A stretch of DNA of 64,000 nucleotides. Origin: CBDCGJ01 sp965238305. GTDB lineage: Bacteria > Pseudomonadota > Alphaproteobacteria > GCA-2731375. Shown piece after piece: positions 1 through 8,736 of this stretch. A program made the translations under genes and the position numbers. The DNA lies in the NCBI GenBank assembly GCA_965238305.1, contig CBDEHK010000001.1:124001-188000 (forward strand), written 5' to 3'. Numbering within the stretch: position 1 is the first letter of the stretch; each line of letters starts with the position of its first letter. The notes under the pieces were generated by a model that made no database searches, was not told the origin of the DNA, and saw only the letters and a program-made list of their open reading frames with translations.

Positions 1-81
1 TCTGCCAGTCTCCTTGCTGTTCCGCAGGTATTGGTGAACTAGTGTCAAGGCCGCCGACAGAGTGTACTTCTTCGCCTCGGA

Positions 82-780
82 TCAATCTTCGTCGTTGGCG
101 CCGAGCCAGCGATAGATCAAGCCGCCAAGCACGCCGCCGACCAAGGGAGCGACCCAAAACAGCCAGAGCTGTGTTATCGCCCAGCCGCCAACGAACAAGG
201 CCGGGCCGGTACTGCGCGCCGGGTTGACCGAAGTATTGGTGATAGGGATGCTGATCAGATGGATCAGGGTCAGGCCGAGGCCGATGGCGATCGGCGCAAA
301 ACCGGCCGGCGCGCGTTTGTCGGTTGCACCCATGATAATCAACAAGAAGAACATCGTCAGCACCACTTCGGCCAACAAAGCAGAGATCATATTGTAACCA
401 CCGGGCGAATTTTCCCCGTATCCGTTGGACGCAAATCCACCTAGTTCAAAGCCGGCTTTGCCGCTGGCTATGAGATATAATACGCCCCCGGCGGCAACCG
501 CTGCCGCCACCTGAACAATCCAATAAGGGATGATGTCCGCTGTCGAAAACCGGCCGCCGGCCCACAAGCCAAGCGTTACTGCCGGATTAAAATGACCGCC
601 GGAAATATGACCAACCGCATAGGCCATGGTCAGCACCGTCAGGCCAAAGGCAAACGAAACGCCGACAAAACCGATACCAAGAGCGGGAAAAGCCGCCGCC
701 AGTACGGCACTGCCGCAACCGCCAAAAACCAGCCAAAATGTTCCGATGAATTCTGCGCCCAAGCGCTTCGTCAGTGTCAT
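82..780 (-). CDS. aqpZ: Aquaporin Z, water channel
   Basis: A 232-residue inner-membrane water channel of the MIP family with six membrane segments and two half-helix loops. Both NPA boxes are present (N65-P66-A67 in HFNPAVT and N186-P187-A188 in SVNPARS). The selectivity-filter residues fall at F43, H174, T183 and R189, the same residues and numbers as in E. coli AqpZ, so a water-selective pore is likely rather than a glycerol pore. It stands alone on the minus strand, 226 bases downstream of an oxidoreductase gene. That gap has no gene I can support and probably holds its promoter. Length is normal for the family. Confidence 0.95.
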   Translation of the reverse strand: MTLTKRLGAEFIGTFWLVFGGCGSAVLAAAFPALGIGFVGVSFAFGLTVLTMAYAVGHISGGHFNPAVTLGLWAGGRFSTADIIPYWIVQVAAAVAAGGVLYLIASGKAGFELGGFASNGYGENSPGGYNMISALLAEVVLTMFFLLIIMGATDKRAPAGFAPIAIGLGLTLIHLISIPITNTSVNPARSTGPALFVGGWAITQLWLFWVAPLVGGVLGGLIYRWLGANDED

Positions 781-1006
781 CTACCCAATTCCCCATAACT
801 AATATGTTTATCAATTTATTTAGCAATGCCGTGATTCTAGCCAATCTGACCTGCTGAGGAAAGGTGTTTCCCTCTACCAAGTCGCAATTTAGTCCAAAAC
901 AAGTCAATCCGATTGGGACCCTGTTGGCTCGCTTGGTCGGGGATATAATCGTCTAAAACTGAGGCGGACCCATTTAGCTGGCAATGCGAGGGCTTTGGAC
1001 GGCCGC

Positions 1007-2299
1007 CTAGCCGATCTCTCGACTGTCGCGCCAGCGATAGAGACTGAGCGTGAAGGGGCGGGAAACGCGGCGTAGCAGTGGCTGCAGCGGCAGCGTTTTA
1101 ATTTCGGTGATCGGGAATGGCAGGGCCTTATCATTGGGTTGCGCGACGGCGCGGGCCAATTCTTTGCCTAAGGCGACCGAAAGCGCCACACCGCGACCAT
1201 TGCAGCCGACCCAGGCCCAGCCATTGGGGCCGAGTTTGTGGAAATGCGGTGTAAAATCACGGGTCATGCCGACATACCCGGTCCAGACAAAATCGATTTC
1301 CGGATTTTCGAACTGCGGGAATATCTTCGTCAAACGGCGCTCGATATGGGCCTTGATACGGGGCTTTTTGTTGAATGGCAGAGCCAATGCGCCACCAGTG
1401 ATCAGGCGATTGCGGGCGTCATAGCGGAAAAAATGAAGATCCCCATGGGTGTCGGAGACGGCTTGGCGGCCGGGCACAATGCTCTGGCGCAACGCCTCAC
1501 TCAAGGGTGCCGTGGACATCTGCCAGGACGCCACCGGCAGCACGCTTTTAGCCAATTTTGGCAGCAGGCCGGGTGACAATTCGCCAGTGTACGTATTGGT
1601 GGCGACCACCATTGCTTTGGCTTTGACGCTACCCTTAGCCGTCGTCACCCACCAATTGTCGCCATCACGGGCAATCACTGTCGCGGGTGAATTCTCATAT
1701 ATCTTCACTCCGGCCGCAACGGACACCCTTGCCAGTTCGCGGACCAGGGCCAGGGGATTGATATGGCCACCGGTTGGATTGCCAAATCCGCCATAGAAAA
1801 AATCCGTGCCCAGTCGTTTGCTTACTTCAGCGCGATCCAGCAATTCCACCGGCGCACCATGGGCTTGCCATTGGCGGAAGCGATTTTGTGAAATCGCCCG
1901 GACTCGACCCGGACTATGGGCCGGTTGGATCCAGCCGCTTTGCTCGGCTTCGCAATTGAGCTCCAGTTTGCGCACCAAATCGAACAGAAAGCCGGCGCTG
2001 CCGCCGATCAATTGAACAAAACGTTCACCTACTTCACCAAATTTGGCGACCAACATATCCGGATCGGCCCGGGTCATTACCGGAATGACCTGGCCATTAT
2101 TGCGGCCCGAGGCGCCATAACCGACATCGCGACCTTCCAAGACCACGACGTCAAGGCCGCGTTCGCGCAGGTGCCAGGCGGTCGAAAGACCGGTGAAACC
2201 AGCGCCGATCACCACGACATCCGCCTTGATCCCATAATCCAAAGTTTCGCACACCGGTCCTGGTGGCGTGACATGGCGCCATAATGACGTCAGGGACAT
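1007..2299 (-). CDS. FAD-dependent amine/D-amino acid oxidase (DAO family)
   Basis: A 430-residue flavoenzyme of the DAO fold, close in layout to gamma-glutamylputrescine oxidase/OrdL-type proteins. The N-terminal dinucleotide-binding motif GAGFTG (residues 32-37) is followed by a conserved E and by the GYGASGRNNGQV stretch typical of this subfamily. It should oxidise a secondary amine or amino acid with release of peroxide; the substrate cannot be read from sequence. The ATG follows the TAA of the upstream MFS gene with no gap, so the genes are co-translated. The two upstream transporters in the same operon may import the substrate, which is inference. Confidence 0.85.
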   Translation of the reverse strand: MSLTSLWRHVTPPGPVCETLDYGIKADVVVIGAGFTGLSTAWHLRERGLDVVVLEGRDVGYGASGRNNGQVIPVMTRADPDMLVAKFGEVGERFVQLIGGSAGFLFDLVRKLELNCEAEQSGWIQPAHSPGRVRAISQNRFRQWQAHGAPVELLDRAEVSKRLGTDFFYGGFGNPTGGHINPLALVRELARVSVAAGVKIYENSPATVIARDGDNWWVTTAKGSVKAKAMVVATNTYTGELSPGLLPKLAKSVLPVASWQMSTAPLSEALRQSIVPGRQAVSDTHGDLHFFRYDARNRLITGGALALPFNKKPRIKAHIERRLTKIFPQFENPEIDFVWTGYVGMTRDFTPHFHKLGPNGWAWVGCNGRGVALSVALGKELARAVAQPNDKALPFPITEIKTLPLQPLLRRVSRPFTLSLYRWRDSREIG

Positions 2300-3475
2300 T
2301 TATATTCTCCGCTTGCCATAAAGAAACAGACTATAAGCAATCAAACCGCTGAACAAAATAACCGGCATCAGATAGATCGCCGCGTCGATGTGGCCGGTTT
2401 GATCAATCATCCAGCCGGCAAGCGGTGGGGCCAGTAGCGAGCCGGCATAAAAGACGGTGAAAAATATGCCCAAGGCAGTGCCGCGCACTTCCGGGCGGCT
2501 AATTTCCGCGTTGGCCGCGACGATCGGTCCCGCCGCCGGTGCTGATGCCATCGCCGCAACGAACAGCAGGGCACCGACCATCATATACCAATCAGCAAAC
2601 GGAATAATCACCAGAACAGACAAGGCCCATAGCGAATTTCCGGCATAAATGAAAAGCGCCGGGCGCTTGATGCGGTCGGCCAGAATACCGCCAATCGGCA
2701 CCATCAGCATGCCCGCCAATGGGCTGATGGAAACAAGAAAACCTGCTTCTGGTGCAGTCATACCATTGTCAATCAGGAACGATGGCATAAAGCCCAGCAT
2801 GATCAAAAAGGCGCCATTGACACTGGCCCAAACACAGCCGATCAGAATGGTCAGTCTGATTTCTCTGGAATTTGGAAACAGCTTGCTCACCGGCATCTCC
2901 GCGATATCTGGATTGGCCCGGAAAGACAACAGAAACACCGCTAAACTCAGGACTGTGACACCGGTCACCACCCAAAATGCCAAATGCCATTCACTAGGTG
3001 TCGAGAATTGCCCCAGAGTTGCTAGGGCCAGGGTAATGCCGGCAGGGTATCCGGTCAGGTTGGCCGCCATGGCGGTGGAAATTTCTTTGCCGGCGAACCA
3101 ATCGACGACGGCTTTTGTCGCTGACACGGTGATCATGACACAACCAGCACCGGCCAGAACCCGGCTTGCCATCATCGGCCAATAACCGCTGGTCATCGCC
3201 GCTAGACTGCTGGCCAGGATCATCAGTACCAGGCTGACAGTGATCACCGCACGGTCGCCGAATTTTTGCGCCAAGGCCCCGCCTGGCAAGGACAGAAAAA
3301 TCCCCGGAGCCATAAAGATGCCCAGCAAGATGCCAAATTCGGTGTTGCTAAGACCGGTATTCTTCAAATAACCGTCGGATACTGCCGCCAGACTTTGCAT
3401 CTGAAAACCAAAGGCGAAACGCGCCGCCATCAGACCGATCAACACGATCCAGCGACTGGATATGCCGCCAGCCAT
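2300..3475 (-). CDS. Major facilitator superfamily transporter
   Basis: About 391 residues with 12 predicted hydrophobic segments and an MFS-like loop (ADRIKRP) between helices 6-8. The start is the ATG that overlaps the TAA of the upstream SLC13 gene by one base (TAATG), a classic coupling arrangement. A longer reading frame with 26 more residues runs back into the SLC13 gene and is unlikely. The substrate is unknown. It lies between an anion transporter and an amine oxidase in one minus-strand operon, so a role in uptake of an organic acid or amine used by the oxidase is plausible but unproven. Confidence 0.85.
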   Translation of the reverse strand: MAGGISSRWIVLIGLMAARFAFGFQMQSLAAVSDGYLKNTGLSNTEFGILLGIFMAPGIFLSLPGGALAQKFGDRAVITVSLVLMILASSLAAMTSGYWPMMASRVLAGAGCVMITVSATKAVVDWFAGKEISTAMAANLTGYPAGITLALATLGQFSTPSEWHLAFWVVTGVTVLSLAVFLLSFRANPDIAEMPVSKLFPNSREIRLTILIGCVWASVNGAFLIMLGFMPSFLIDNGMTAPEAGFLVSISPLAGMLMVPIGGILADRIKRPALFIYAGNSLWALSVLVIIPFADWYMMVGALLFVAAMASAPAAGPIVAANAEISRPEVRGTALGIFFTVFYAGSLLAPPLAGWMIDQTGHIDAAIYLMPVILFSGLIAYSLFLYGKRRI

Positions 3476-5259
3476 TAAAGTGGCCAGACAATCATGATAG
3501 TCGGCACGGAAATAACGACAACGATGATCTCCAGCGGTAAGCCCATCCGCCAATAATCGCCGAAACGATACCCGCCCGGCCCCATGATCAGGGTATTATT
3601 CTTGTGTCCGATTGGGGTTAGAAAAGCACATGAAGCCGCCACCGCCACCCCCATCAAAAAGGGATCGGGATTGACATTCAGACGGGCCGCCATATCGACC
3701 GCGATGGGCGCGGCGATCACGGCTGTGGCGGTATTGTTCATCACATCGGAAAGGGTCATCGTCACCACCACCAACAAACCCAGAACCGCCCAGGCCGGAT
3801 AGCCGGTGGTCAGATCGACGATCCCATTGGCGACCAATTCTGTGCCACCGCTGGCTTCCAGGGCGCTGCCGATCGGGATCATCGAGCCCAACAGAACAAT
3901 AACCGGCCATTCGACGCTCTCATAAACCTGCCGCAATGGCACCACCTTCAACAACACCATGATCGCGGCAGCACTGGCCAAAGCGATGGGCAGATAGAGC
4001 CAACCGAAGCTGGCTGCGATAATTGCGGCGGCAAAAACTCCGATGGTCAGGAACGCTTTGTCCCGTTGCACCACCTGCAAGCCACGTTCCCGCAACGGCA
4101 AGCAACCGAGCCAGGTGACGACATAAGATAGGCGTTCTGTTGGTCCTAACAGCAACAAAATGTCGCCGGCTTCGATATCGAGCTTGCGGACCCGCTGGAC
4201 AAAACGGCGACCCTGGCGCGAAATCCCAAGCAAGGTGACGCCATAACGAAAAAGCAAGCCGAGCGACAGCGCCGATCGTCCTTGAATTCGCGCGCCGTCG
4301 GGCACCACGACTTCTGCGAGGCTAACATCGTCGGCCACCAGCGCCTGGGTCGGCTTGTCTTCATCCCGGCGCACATAAGCCAAACCCAGACCACCGACAA
4401 TTTTGTCGACTGCTTCGGGCGCAGCCTGCAGGACCAATATGTCACCAGCTTGAATAACTTCGTAACGTGCCAGGCCTGGCAAGCGGCGACCATTGCGGAC
4501 CAGACCGACGATGGTCCCTTCATGTTCTTCCGCTTGCTCGGCCATATCCGCCACTTTAAGGCCGATGGCTTTTGAATTTTCCGGCACTTCCATTTCCAGC
4601 GTGTATTCGGCGATACTCGCCAGTTCCTGCCCACTATCGTGGCTTTGCCGAGCTTTCGGTAATAACCGCCAGCCGATCAGCGCCACATAAGCGATGCCGA
4701 CCGCTGCGCAGGCGATGCCAACCGGGGCAAAATCGAACATACGGAAAGGCGCCCCCAAGGCATCGTTGCGAAATTCCGAGACAACAATATTGGGTGGCGT
4801 CCCGATCAAGGTGATCATGCCGCCCAAAATGGCCGCAAATGACAATGGCATCAGGGTCAAGGATGGACTGCGCTTGGCTTTTGCCGCGGCTTGGATATCG
4901 ACCGGCATCAACAGGGCCAGGGCGGCGACATTGTTCATGATCGCGGAGAGCAATCCGGCCACCACGGCCATCGTCGAAATATGCAGCCAGAGAGAGCGGC
5001 TACCGTCCGAAACTAACCGCGCCAGCATGTCGATGGCACCGGAATTCATCAGGCCACGACTGACTATTAGGACCAACGCGATGATCACCGTCGCCGGATG
5101 GCCGAAACCGGAGAACGCCTCAGAGGTCGGCACCAAACCCATAATGACGGCGGCGATCAAGGCAACGAATGCCACCAAATCATAACGCCAGCGTCCCCAA
5201 ATCAAAAAAACAAAGACAAAAAACAGCAACGCAAACAACATTATTTGATCATTTGTCAT
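3475..5259 (-). CDS. SLC13/DASS-type anion transporter with two TrkA-C domains
   Basis: About 594 residues. It has hydrophobic blocks at both ends typical of the citrate/sulfate (CitMHS/DASS) permeases, and a soluble centre of roughly 200 residues carrying two RCK-C (TrkA-C) domains. The paired Thr/Asn-Pro motifs are visible (IGTPPNIVVSEF near the N-terminus; MNNTATAVIAAP near the C-terminus). This architecture is seen in sulfate or dicarboxylate transporters with regulatory loops. The ATG was preferred over an upstream GTG because GGAGA lies 12 bases before it. It is the first gene of a three-gene operon with the MFS and oxidase genes. Confidence 0.85.
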   Translation of the reverse strand: MTNDQIMLFALLFFVFVFLIWGRWRYDLVAFVALIAAVIMGLVPTSEAFSGFGHPATVIIALVLIVSRGLMNSGAIDMLARLVSDGSRSLWLHISTMAVVAGLLSAIMNNVAALALLMPVDIQAAAKAKRSPSLTLMPLSFAAILGGMITLIGTPPNIVVSEFRNDALGAPFRMFDFAPVGIACAAVGIAYVALIGWRLLPKARQSHDSGQELASIAEYTLEMEVPENSKAIGLKVADMAEQAEEHEGTIVGLVRNGRRLPGLARYEVIQAGDILVLQAAPEAVDKIVGGLGLAYVRRDEDKPTQALVADDVSLAEVVVPDGARIQGRSALSLGLLFRYGVTLLGISRQGRRFVQRVRKLDIEAGDILLLLGPTERLSYVVTWLGCLPLRERGLQVVQRDKAFLTIGVFAAAIIAASFGWLYLPIALASAAAIMVLLKVVPLRQVYESVEWPVIVLLGSMIPIGSALEASGGTELVANGIVDLTTGYPAWAVLGLLVVVTMTLSDVMNNTATAVIAAPIAVDMAARLNVNPDPFLMGVAVAASCAFLTPIGHKNNTLIMGPGGYRFGDYWRMGLPLEIIVVVISVPTIMIVWPL

Positions 5260-5335
5260 CGGCGTATTATTTCTCCGCACTCATTATTTTGCCATGCTAG
5301 CATACCTGATTGTCCGCCATTGGAAAGCCGAACCT

Positions 5336-6156
5336 ATGCCCCAGTCTATGAACGAACAACCAGAGGACGTTACCGAACAACAGCGAAAATTCTGGAATTC
5401 AGTTGCGGCCGATAAATGGGTCGAAAATCAAGTTGGCATGAACCGGCTGCTGACACCCTTGACGGATATATTATTCGGCGCAGCGGCCATCCAGAAAGGC
5501 GAAAGCGTATTCGATATTGGCTGTGGCGTCGGCCACACCAGCCAACGCGCCGCCGAACAAACCGGCGAACATGGCCGGGTCTTGGGCATTGATATTTCAG
5601 CCCCGATGTTGAACGCGGCGCGGGCTCAATTTGACAGCCATCATCTCGAATTTTCGGAAGTCGATGCCGCCAACCATAGTTTTGTGCCGATCCAGTGGCC
5701 GCTTTTAAAAACATACGCCGCGCCCTAAAACCGCAAGGTCGAATTGCCATGGTCTGCTGGGCGCCCAGGACCGAAAATCCATGGTTTCAATTGCCGATGG
5801 AGGTGGTTGGCGATTTTTTTGGTGCCCAGCCCAAGCCACCTGCCCGCGCGCCCGGTCCGACAGCCTTTGCTGAAGTTGCCTACGTTTTGGAAATTTTAGA
5901 AGGTGCCGGTTTCAAAGACGTATCTATAGATACTAAAACCATTGAGTTGGATGCCGGCGACGACCTGGACAGCACCGCAAAACAAGTCATCTTTATGGGC
6001 CCGGCAGCGCGCGCCCTTCTGCAGTACAAACCTGAGCAGGCGACAATAGATCAAATGATTGCGGCGATGCGTGAAAAACTAAGCCCGTTTGTGACCAAGG
6101 ACAGTATCCGCGTGCCCGGTCTGGTACATTATTTGACTGCAAAAAATGCCGAATAA
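5336..6156 (+). pseudogene. SAM-dependent methyltransferase gene broken by an internal deletion
   Basis: Two partial frames give one class I methyltransferase. The first (from ATG 5336, after a GGAAAG site) encodes the N-terminus with the SAM-binding motif VFDIGCGVGHTSQ and the downstream VLGIDIS acidic loop, then runs to a stop at 5726-5728. The second frame, starting around 5680 and ending at 6156, encodes the rest: ADPVAAFKNIRRALKP and MVCWAPRTENPW, both typical of this family. Relatives normally have about 14-18 residues (the SFDLVFSRFGVMFF-like strand) between the two parts, and they are missing here. The defect is therefore a deletion that also shifts frame, not a one-base error. The product should be inactive. 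Confidence 0.8.
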
Positions 6157-6196
6157 GCCATAGTCGTTTTGTCCTGTTTCGCGCTAAAGTGTGTGA

Positions 6197-6541
6197 ATGA
6201 GTTCCTTGGAAATCTGCGAAACCCTAAAGGGGACCGGTCCGGTCTTTCACCGCAGTTGCCAGGTTCGTAGCGGCGAAAAGGTCGGTGAAGCCGTTTATGA
6301 TTTGGAAGTATGGCGTTCATATATCCGTCTGGGCAATTCGACCAAGCGTCATTACGACTATGTTTCTGGAATAGTCAGCGGACTGGATAATATCCAACTG
6401 ATGTCAGATTTACTGACCCTACATCTCGACGATGAGCGGCGGTTGAATTTTTTCATCTACGACTTTGTTGGCCGCATTGTCGCCGAGGACGGCGTTTATT
6501 TGGCGGATTCCGAGCAAGCGCCACAACCGGGACAGCTCTGA
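6197..6541 (+). CDS. Small conserved-looking protein of unknown function
   Basis: 114 residues, no signal peptide and no membrane segment. I do not recognise the family. Codon usage matches the neighbours, and the gene ends 30 bases before a strong hairpin terminator, which supports it being expressed. Mixed strand/helix composition with aromatic-rich patches (YDLEVWRSYIRLGN, RRLNFFIYDFVGRIV) suggests a compact soluble domain. It starts 40 bases after the broken methyltransferase gene; no good ribosome binding site is visible before the ATG. Confidence 0.6.
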   Translation: MSSLEICETLKGTGPVFHRSCQVRSGEKVGEAVYDLEVWRSYIRLGNSTKRHYDYVSGIVSGLDNIQLMSDLLTLHLDDERRLNFFIYDFVGRIVAEDGVYLADSEQAPQPGQL

Positions 6542-6570
6542 CAAAAGTCGAAATCAATAGCGCGAACAGA

Positions 6571-6600
6571 AAAAGCGGCCTGAATGAACAGGCCGCTTTT
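6571..6600. terminator. Bidirectional hairpin terminator
   Basis: A perfect 12-bp inverted repeat (AAAAGCGGCCTG / CAGGCCGCTTTT) with a 6-base loop. A/T ends on both sides let it act on either strand. It lies between the convergent unknown gene (plus) and the chemoreceptor gene (minus). Confidence 0.85.
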
Positions 6601-6619
6601 GTCGATAAACTATAACTCT

Positions 6620-6678
6620 TACAAATACAAACTCTACACTTACAAATACAAACTTTACACTTACAACTACGAACTCTG
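6620..6678. repeat. 21-bp tandem repeat overlapping the chemoreceptor stop
   Basis: Nearly three copies of a 21-base AT-rich unit: 6620-6640, 6641-6661 (one mismatch to the first) and a partial diverged copy 6662-6678. The minus-strand chemoreceptor stop codon (6667-6669) lies inside the third copy. The period is a multiple of three, and each copy contains stop codons in the gene's frame, so gain or loss of a copy would not extend the protein. Confidence 0.75.
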
Positions 6679-8193
6679 ATCGATTTCTTTGTTCAATTGA
6701 GCTGCTTGTTCCGACATGGTATTGGCGGCTTCCAACATTTCGTTGGCAGAGACACCGGTTGATTCTGCCGCTTCCTGCAAGGCGCCGATATTACCGGATA
6801 CTTCAGAGGCGCCAGATGCGGCCTGTTGGACATTGTTGGCAATTTCCTGGGTCGCGGCTTGCTGTTCTTCGACCGCCGTCGCAATCGTCCCGGAAATATC
6901 GCTGACTTCCTTGATACTTTCTTCAATCGACTTCATGGCTTCCACCGCCTGCGAAGTGACTTTTTGCACGTTCGAAATTTGACTGCCAATTTCCTCCGTC
7001 GCATTGGCGGTTTGCGATGCTAGACTTTTCACTTCACTGGCAACCACGGCAAATCCTTTACCGGCATCACCGGCTCGCGCCGCTTCGATGGTCGCATTCA
7101 AAGCCAACAGATTGGTTTGCTCGGCAATGTCGTTGATCAGATTGACGACTTCACCAATTTTCGAAGCGGCTTCATTTAGCCCGCCGATAACCGCATTGGT
7201 GTCTTCCACCACCTTCACCGCTTCATCGGCACGGTCCGCTGAATTTTTCACCTGCGCGGCGACGTCGTCAATAGTCCGGGACAGTTCTTCGGCAGCTGCT
7301 GCCACTGTCTGTACATTTGCCGATACCTGTTCTGTTGCAGAGGCGACCGTCGTCGTCTGTTCGCTCGATTCTGTCGCAGCGGCGGACAACCCGGTCGCGG
7401 TTTCCTGCATTTGCGAAGACGAAGAGGCGACCGAGGTGGAAATCTCGCGGACAGTTTCGGCAAGTTTCACCTGATCCGTCACAATCGACCAATTTAACAT
7501 CGCGCCTAAATAATGATCGCCATCCATGATCGCCGCGACATTCAAATCCAACCATTCGTCACCTAATTGGATTTTTGCATTATGCGGCAGATTTTTGGGA
7601 TCCTTCAGGATATTCTGCTGATGACTTGGAACTTTGTGGAAGATATCGATGCTGGAGCCGACTATTTCTTCGGCTTTTATCGGCAGCAGATGTTCCAGCG
7701 TTCTCAAGGTTTTGATGCTGGTATCGTTGGCAAAATTTATCGTAAATGTTCGCGGATCGCACATCATCACGTTCAGCGGCATATTATTGACCATTTTGTC
7801 CAATCGCTCGCGATCGGTGACCACGGACCAGTTCAACATCAGGTCTGAAATTGCGCCGGCGCGACCGGTCAGACCGGTAATATTCAAATCCAGCATATGC
7901 TCGCCTAGGCGGATGACAGCCGAATGCGGCAGATTTTTTGGGTCGCTGAGCAAACTACGCTGATAACTTGGTGTCTTGTGGAAGACATCAATATTTTGTC
8001 CAACAATTGTACCGCCGTCGACACCTGGAGGTAACAGATCCCTGAGGTCGTTCAGTGTGTCAATGCTGGTTTTGTTCGCATAGGTAATCACAAACGTCTT
8101 TGGGTTACAAAGCAGAACATTTGCTGGCATTTCATTCAATGCCCGTTTGGCGACGCTATTGCCGATCGCCCCTTTTCCTATTGCCGCGTTCAT
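6667..8193 (-). CDS. Soluble methyl-accepting chemotaxis protein with two PAS-like domains
   Basis: 508 residues with no membrane segment, so a cytoplasmic chemoreceptor. Two tandem related sensor domains (about residues 18-120 and 130-238) share the pattern PxNVxxCxPxTFxIxxAN...IVGxxIDxFHKxPSxQ, pointing to internal duplication. The C-terminal half is a long coiled-coil MCP signalling domain with the conserved hairpin tip EQTNLLALNATIEAARAGD. It would report to CheA/CheW. The start chosen is the ATG preceded by GGGGAAA; an upstream TTG is unlikely. The signal is unknown: the PAS domains lack an obvious haem or flavin signature that I can name. Confidence 0.92.
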   Translation of the reverse strand: MNAAIGKGAIGNSVAKRALNEMPANVLLCNPKTFVITYANKTSIDTLNDLRDLLPPGVDGGTIVGQNIDVFHKTPSYQRSLLSDPKNLPHSAVIRLGEHMLDLNITGLTGRAGAISDLMLNWSVVTDRERLDKMVNNMPLNVMMCDPRTFTINFANDTSIKTLRTLEHLLPIKAEEIVGSSIDIFHKVPSHQQNILKDPKNLPHNAKIQLGDEWLDLNVAAIMDGDHYLGAMLNWSIVTDQVKLAETVREISTSVASSSSQMQETATGLSAAATESSEQTTTVASATEQVSANVQTVAAAAEELSRTIDDVAAQVKNSADRADEAVKVVEDTNAVIGGLNEAASKIGEVVNLINDIAEQTNLLALNATIEAARAGDAGKGFAVVASEVKSLASQTANATEEIGSQISNVQKVTSQAVEAMKSIEESIKEVSDISGTIATAVEEQQAATQEIANNVQQAASGASEVSGNIGALQEAAESTGVSANEMLEAANTMSEQAAQLNKEIDQSS

Positions 8194-8325
8194 GGATTTT
8201 CCCCATCCGTTCAAACAATTTCGATAAGACAGGGGTTAGCTTGGCACAGAGAAGTAAATGGATAATTAAAAGGGAACAATTATATTCAAATTGTCTTATT
8301 TACAAAGATTGAAGCTACGTTATGC

Positions 8326-8478
8326 AGGCACCGATTTGCCTGGAAACACTATTCCGTCGGCGATATTTTACCAGTTCCGGCGCTTCGTAAATTGATTGTT
8401 CATGAACTGGTTCGACGTACGACCCATGCCAAAATCGAAGCAAAAGATCCGAAACAGGCAAACACCAAGACCAAATAA
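8326..8478 (+). pseudogene. Possible 3' remnant of a lost gene
   Basis: In the gap between the chemoreceptor and nudC one frame reads as protein-like sequence for about 50 codons (for example VGDILPVPALRKLIVHELV) and ends in TAA at 8476-8478 with a Lys/Thr-rich tail. It has no start codon and no convincing coding sequence upstream of 8326. It looks like the C-terminal end of a gene whose 5' part has been deleted. I do not recognise the family. A coincidental open frame cannot be excluded. Confidence 0.35.
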
Positions 8479-8584
8479 GCTATTTCTCCACCAGTCATTT
8501 CATTTTTCCTAGCTTGTTAATATCCGGATGAAATCTGTCGGATGGCGCGATCCATTGCACTGATACAGATCAAACTAATTTTTT

Positions 8585-8620
8585 TTGAATTGAAAACTTG
8601 TTCATTGAATTGAAAACTTG
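8585..8620. repeat. 16-bp direct repeat upstream of nudC
   Basis: Two identical copies of TTGAATTGAAAACTTG at 8585-8600 and 8605-8620, period 20. They lie 117 bases before the nudC start. They could be tandem regulator sites or a simple slippage duplication. The remainder of the 8194-8736 gap shows only the gene remnant described above. Confidence 0.6.
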
Positions 8621-8736
8621 CTCCAGTGTCACTCGAAGACACCGGGTCCAACGACACCGGGCATTGTGCATTTAACGGAGCTGTGGCAGGTTTCCCCGCA
8701 CGTCTTTCTCCGATCAATTCAAAGCAGACCAATCAT

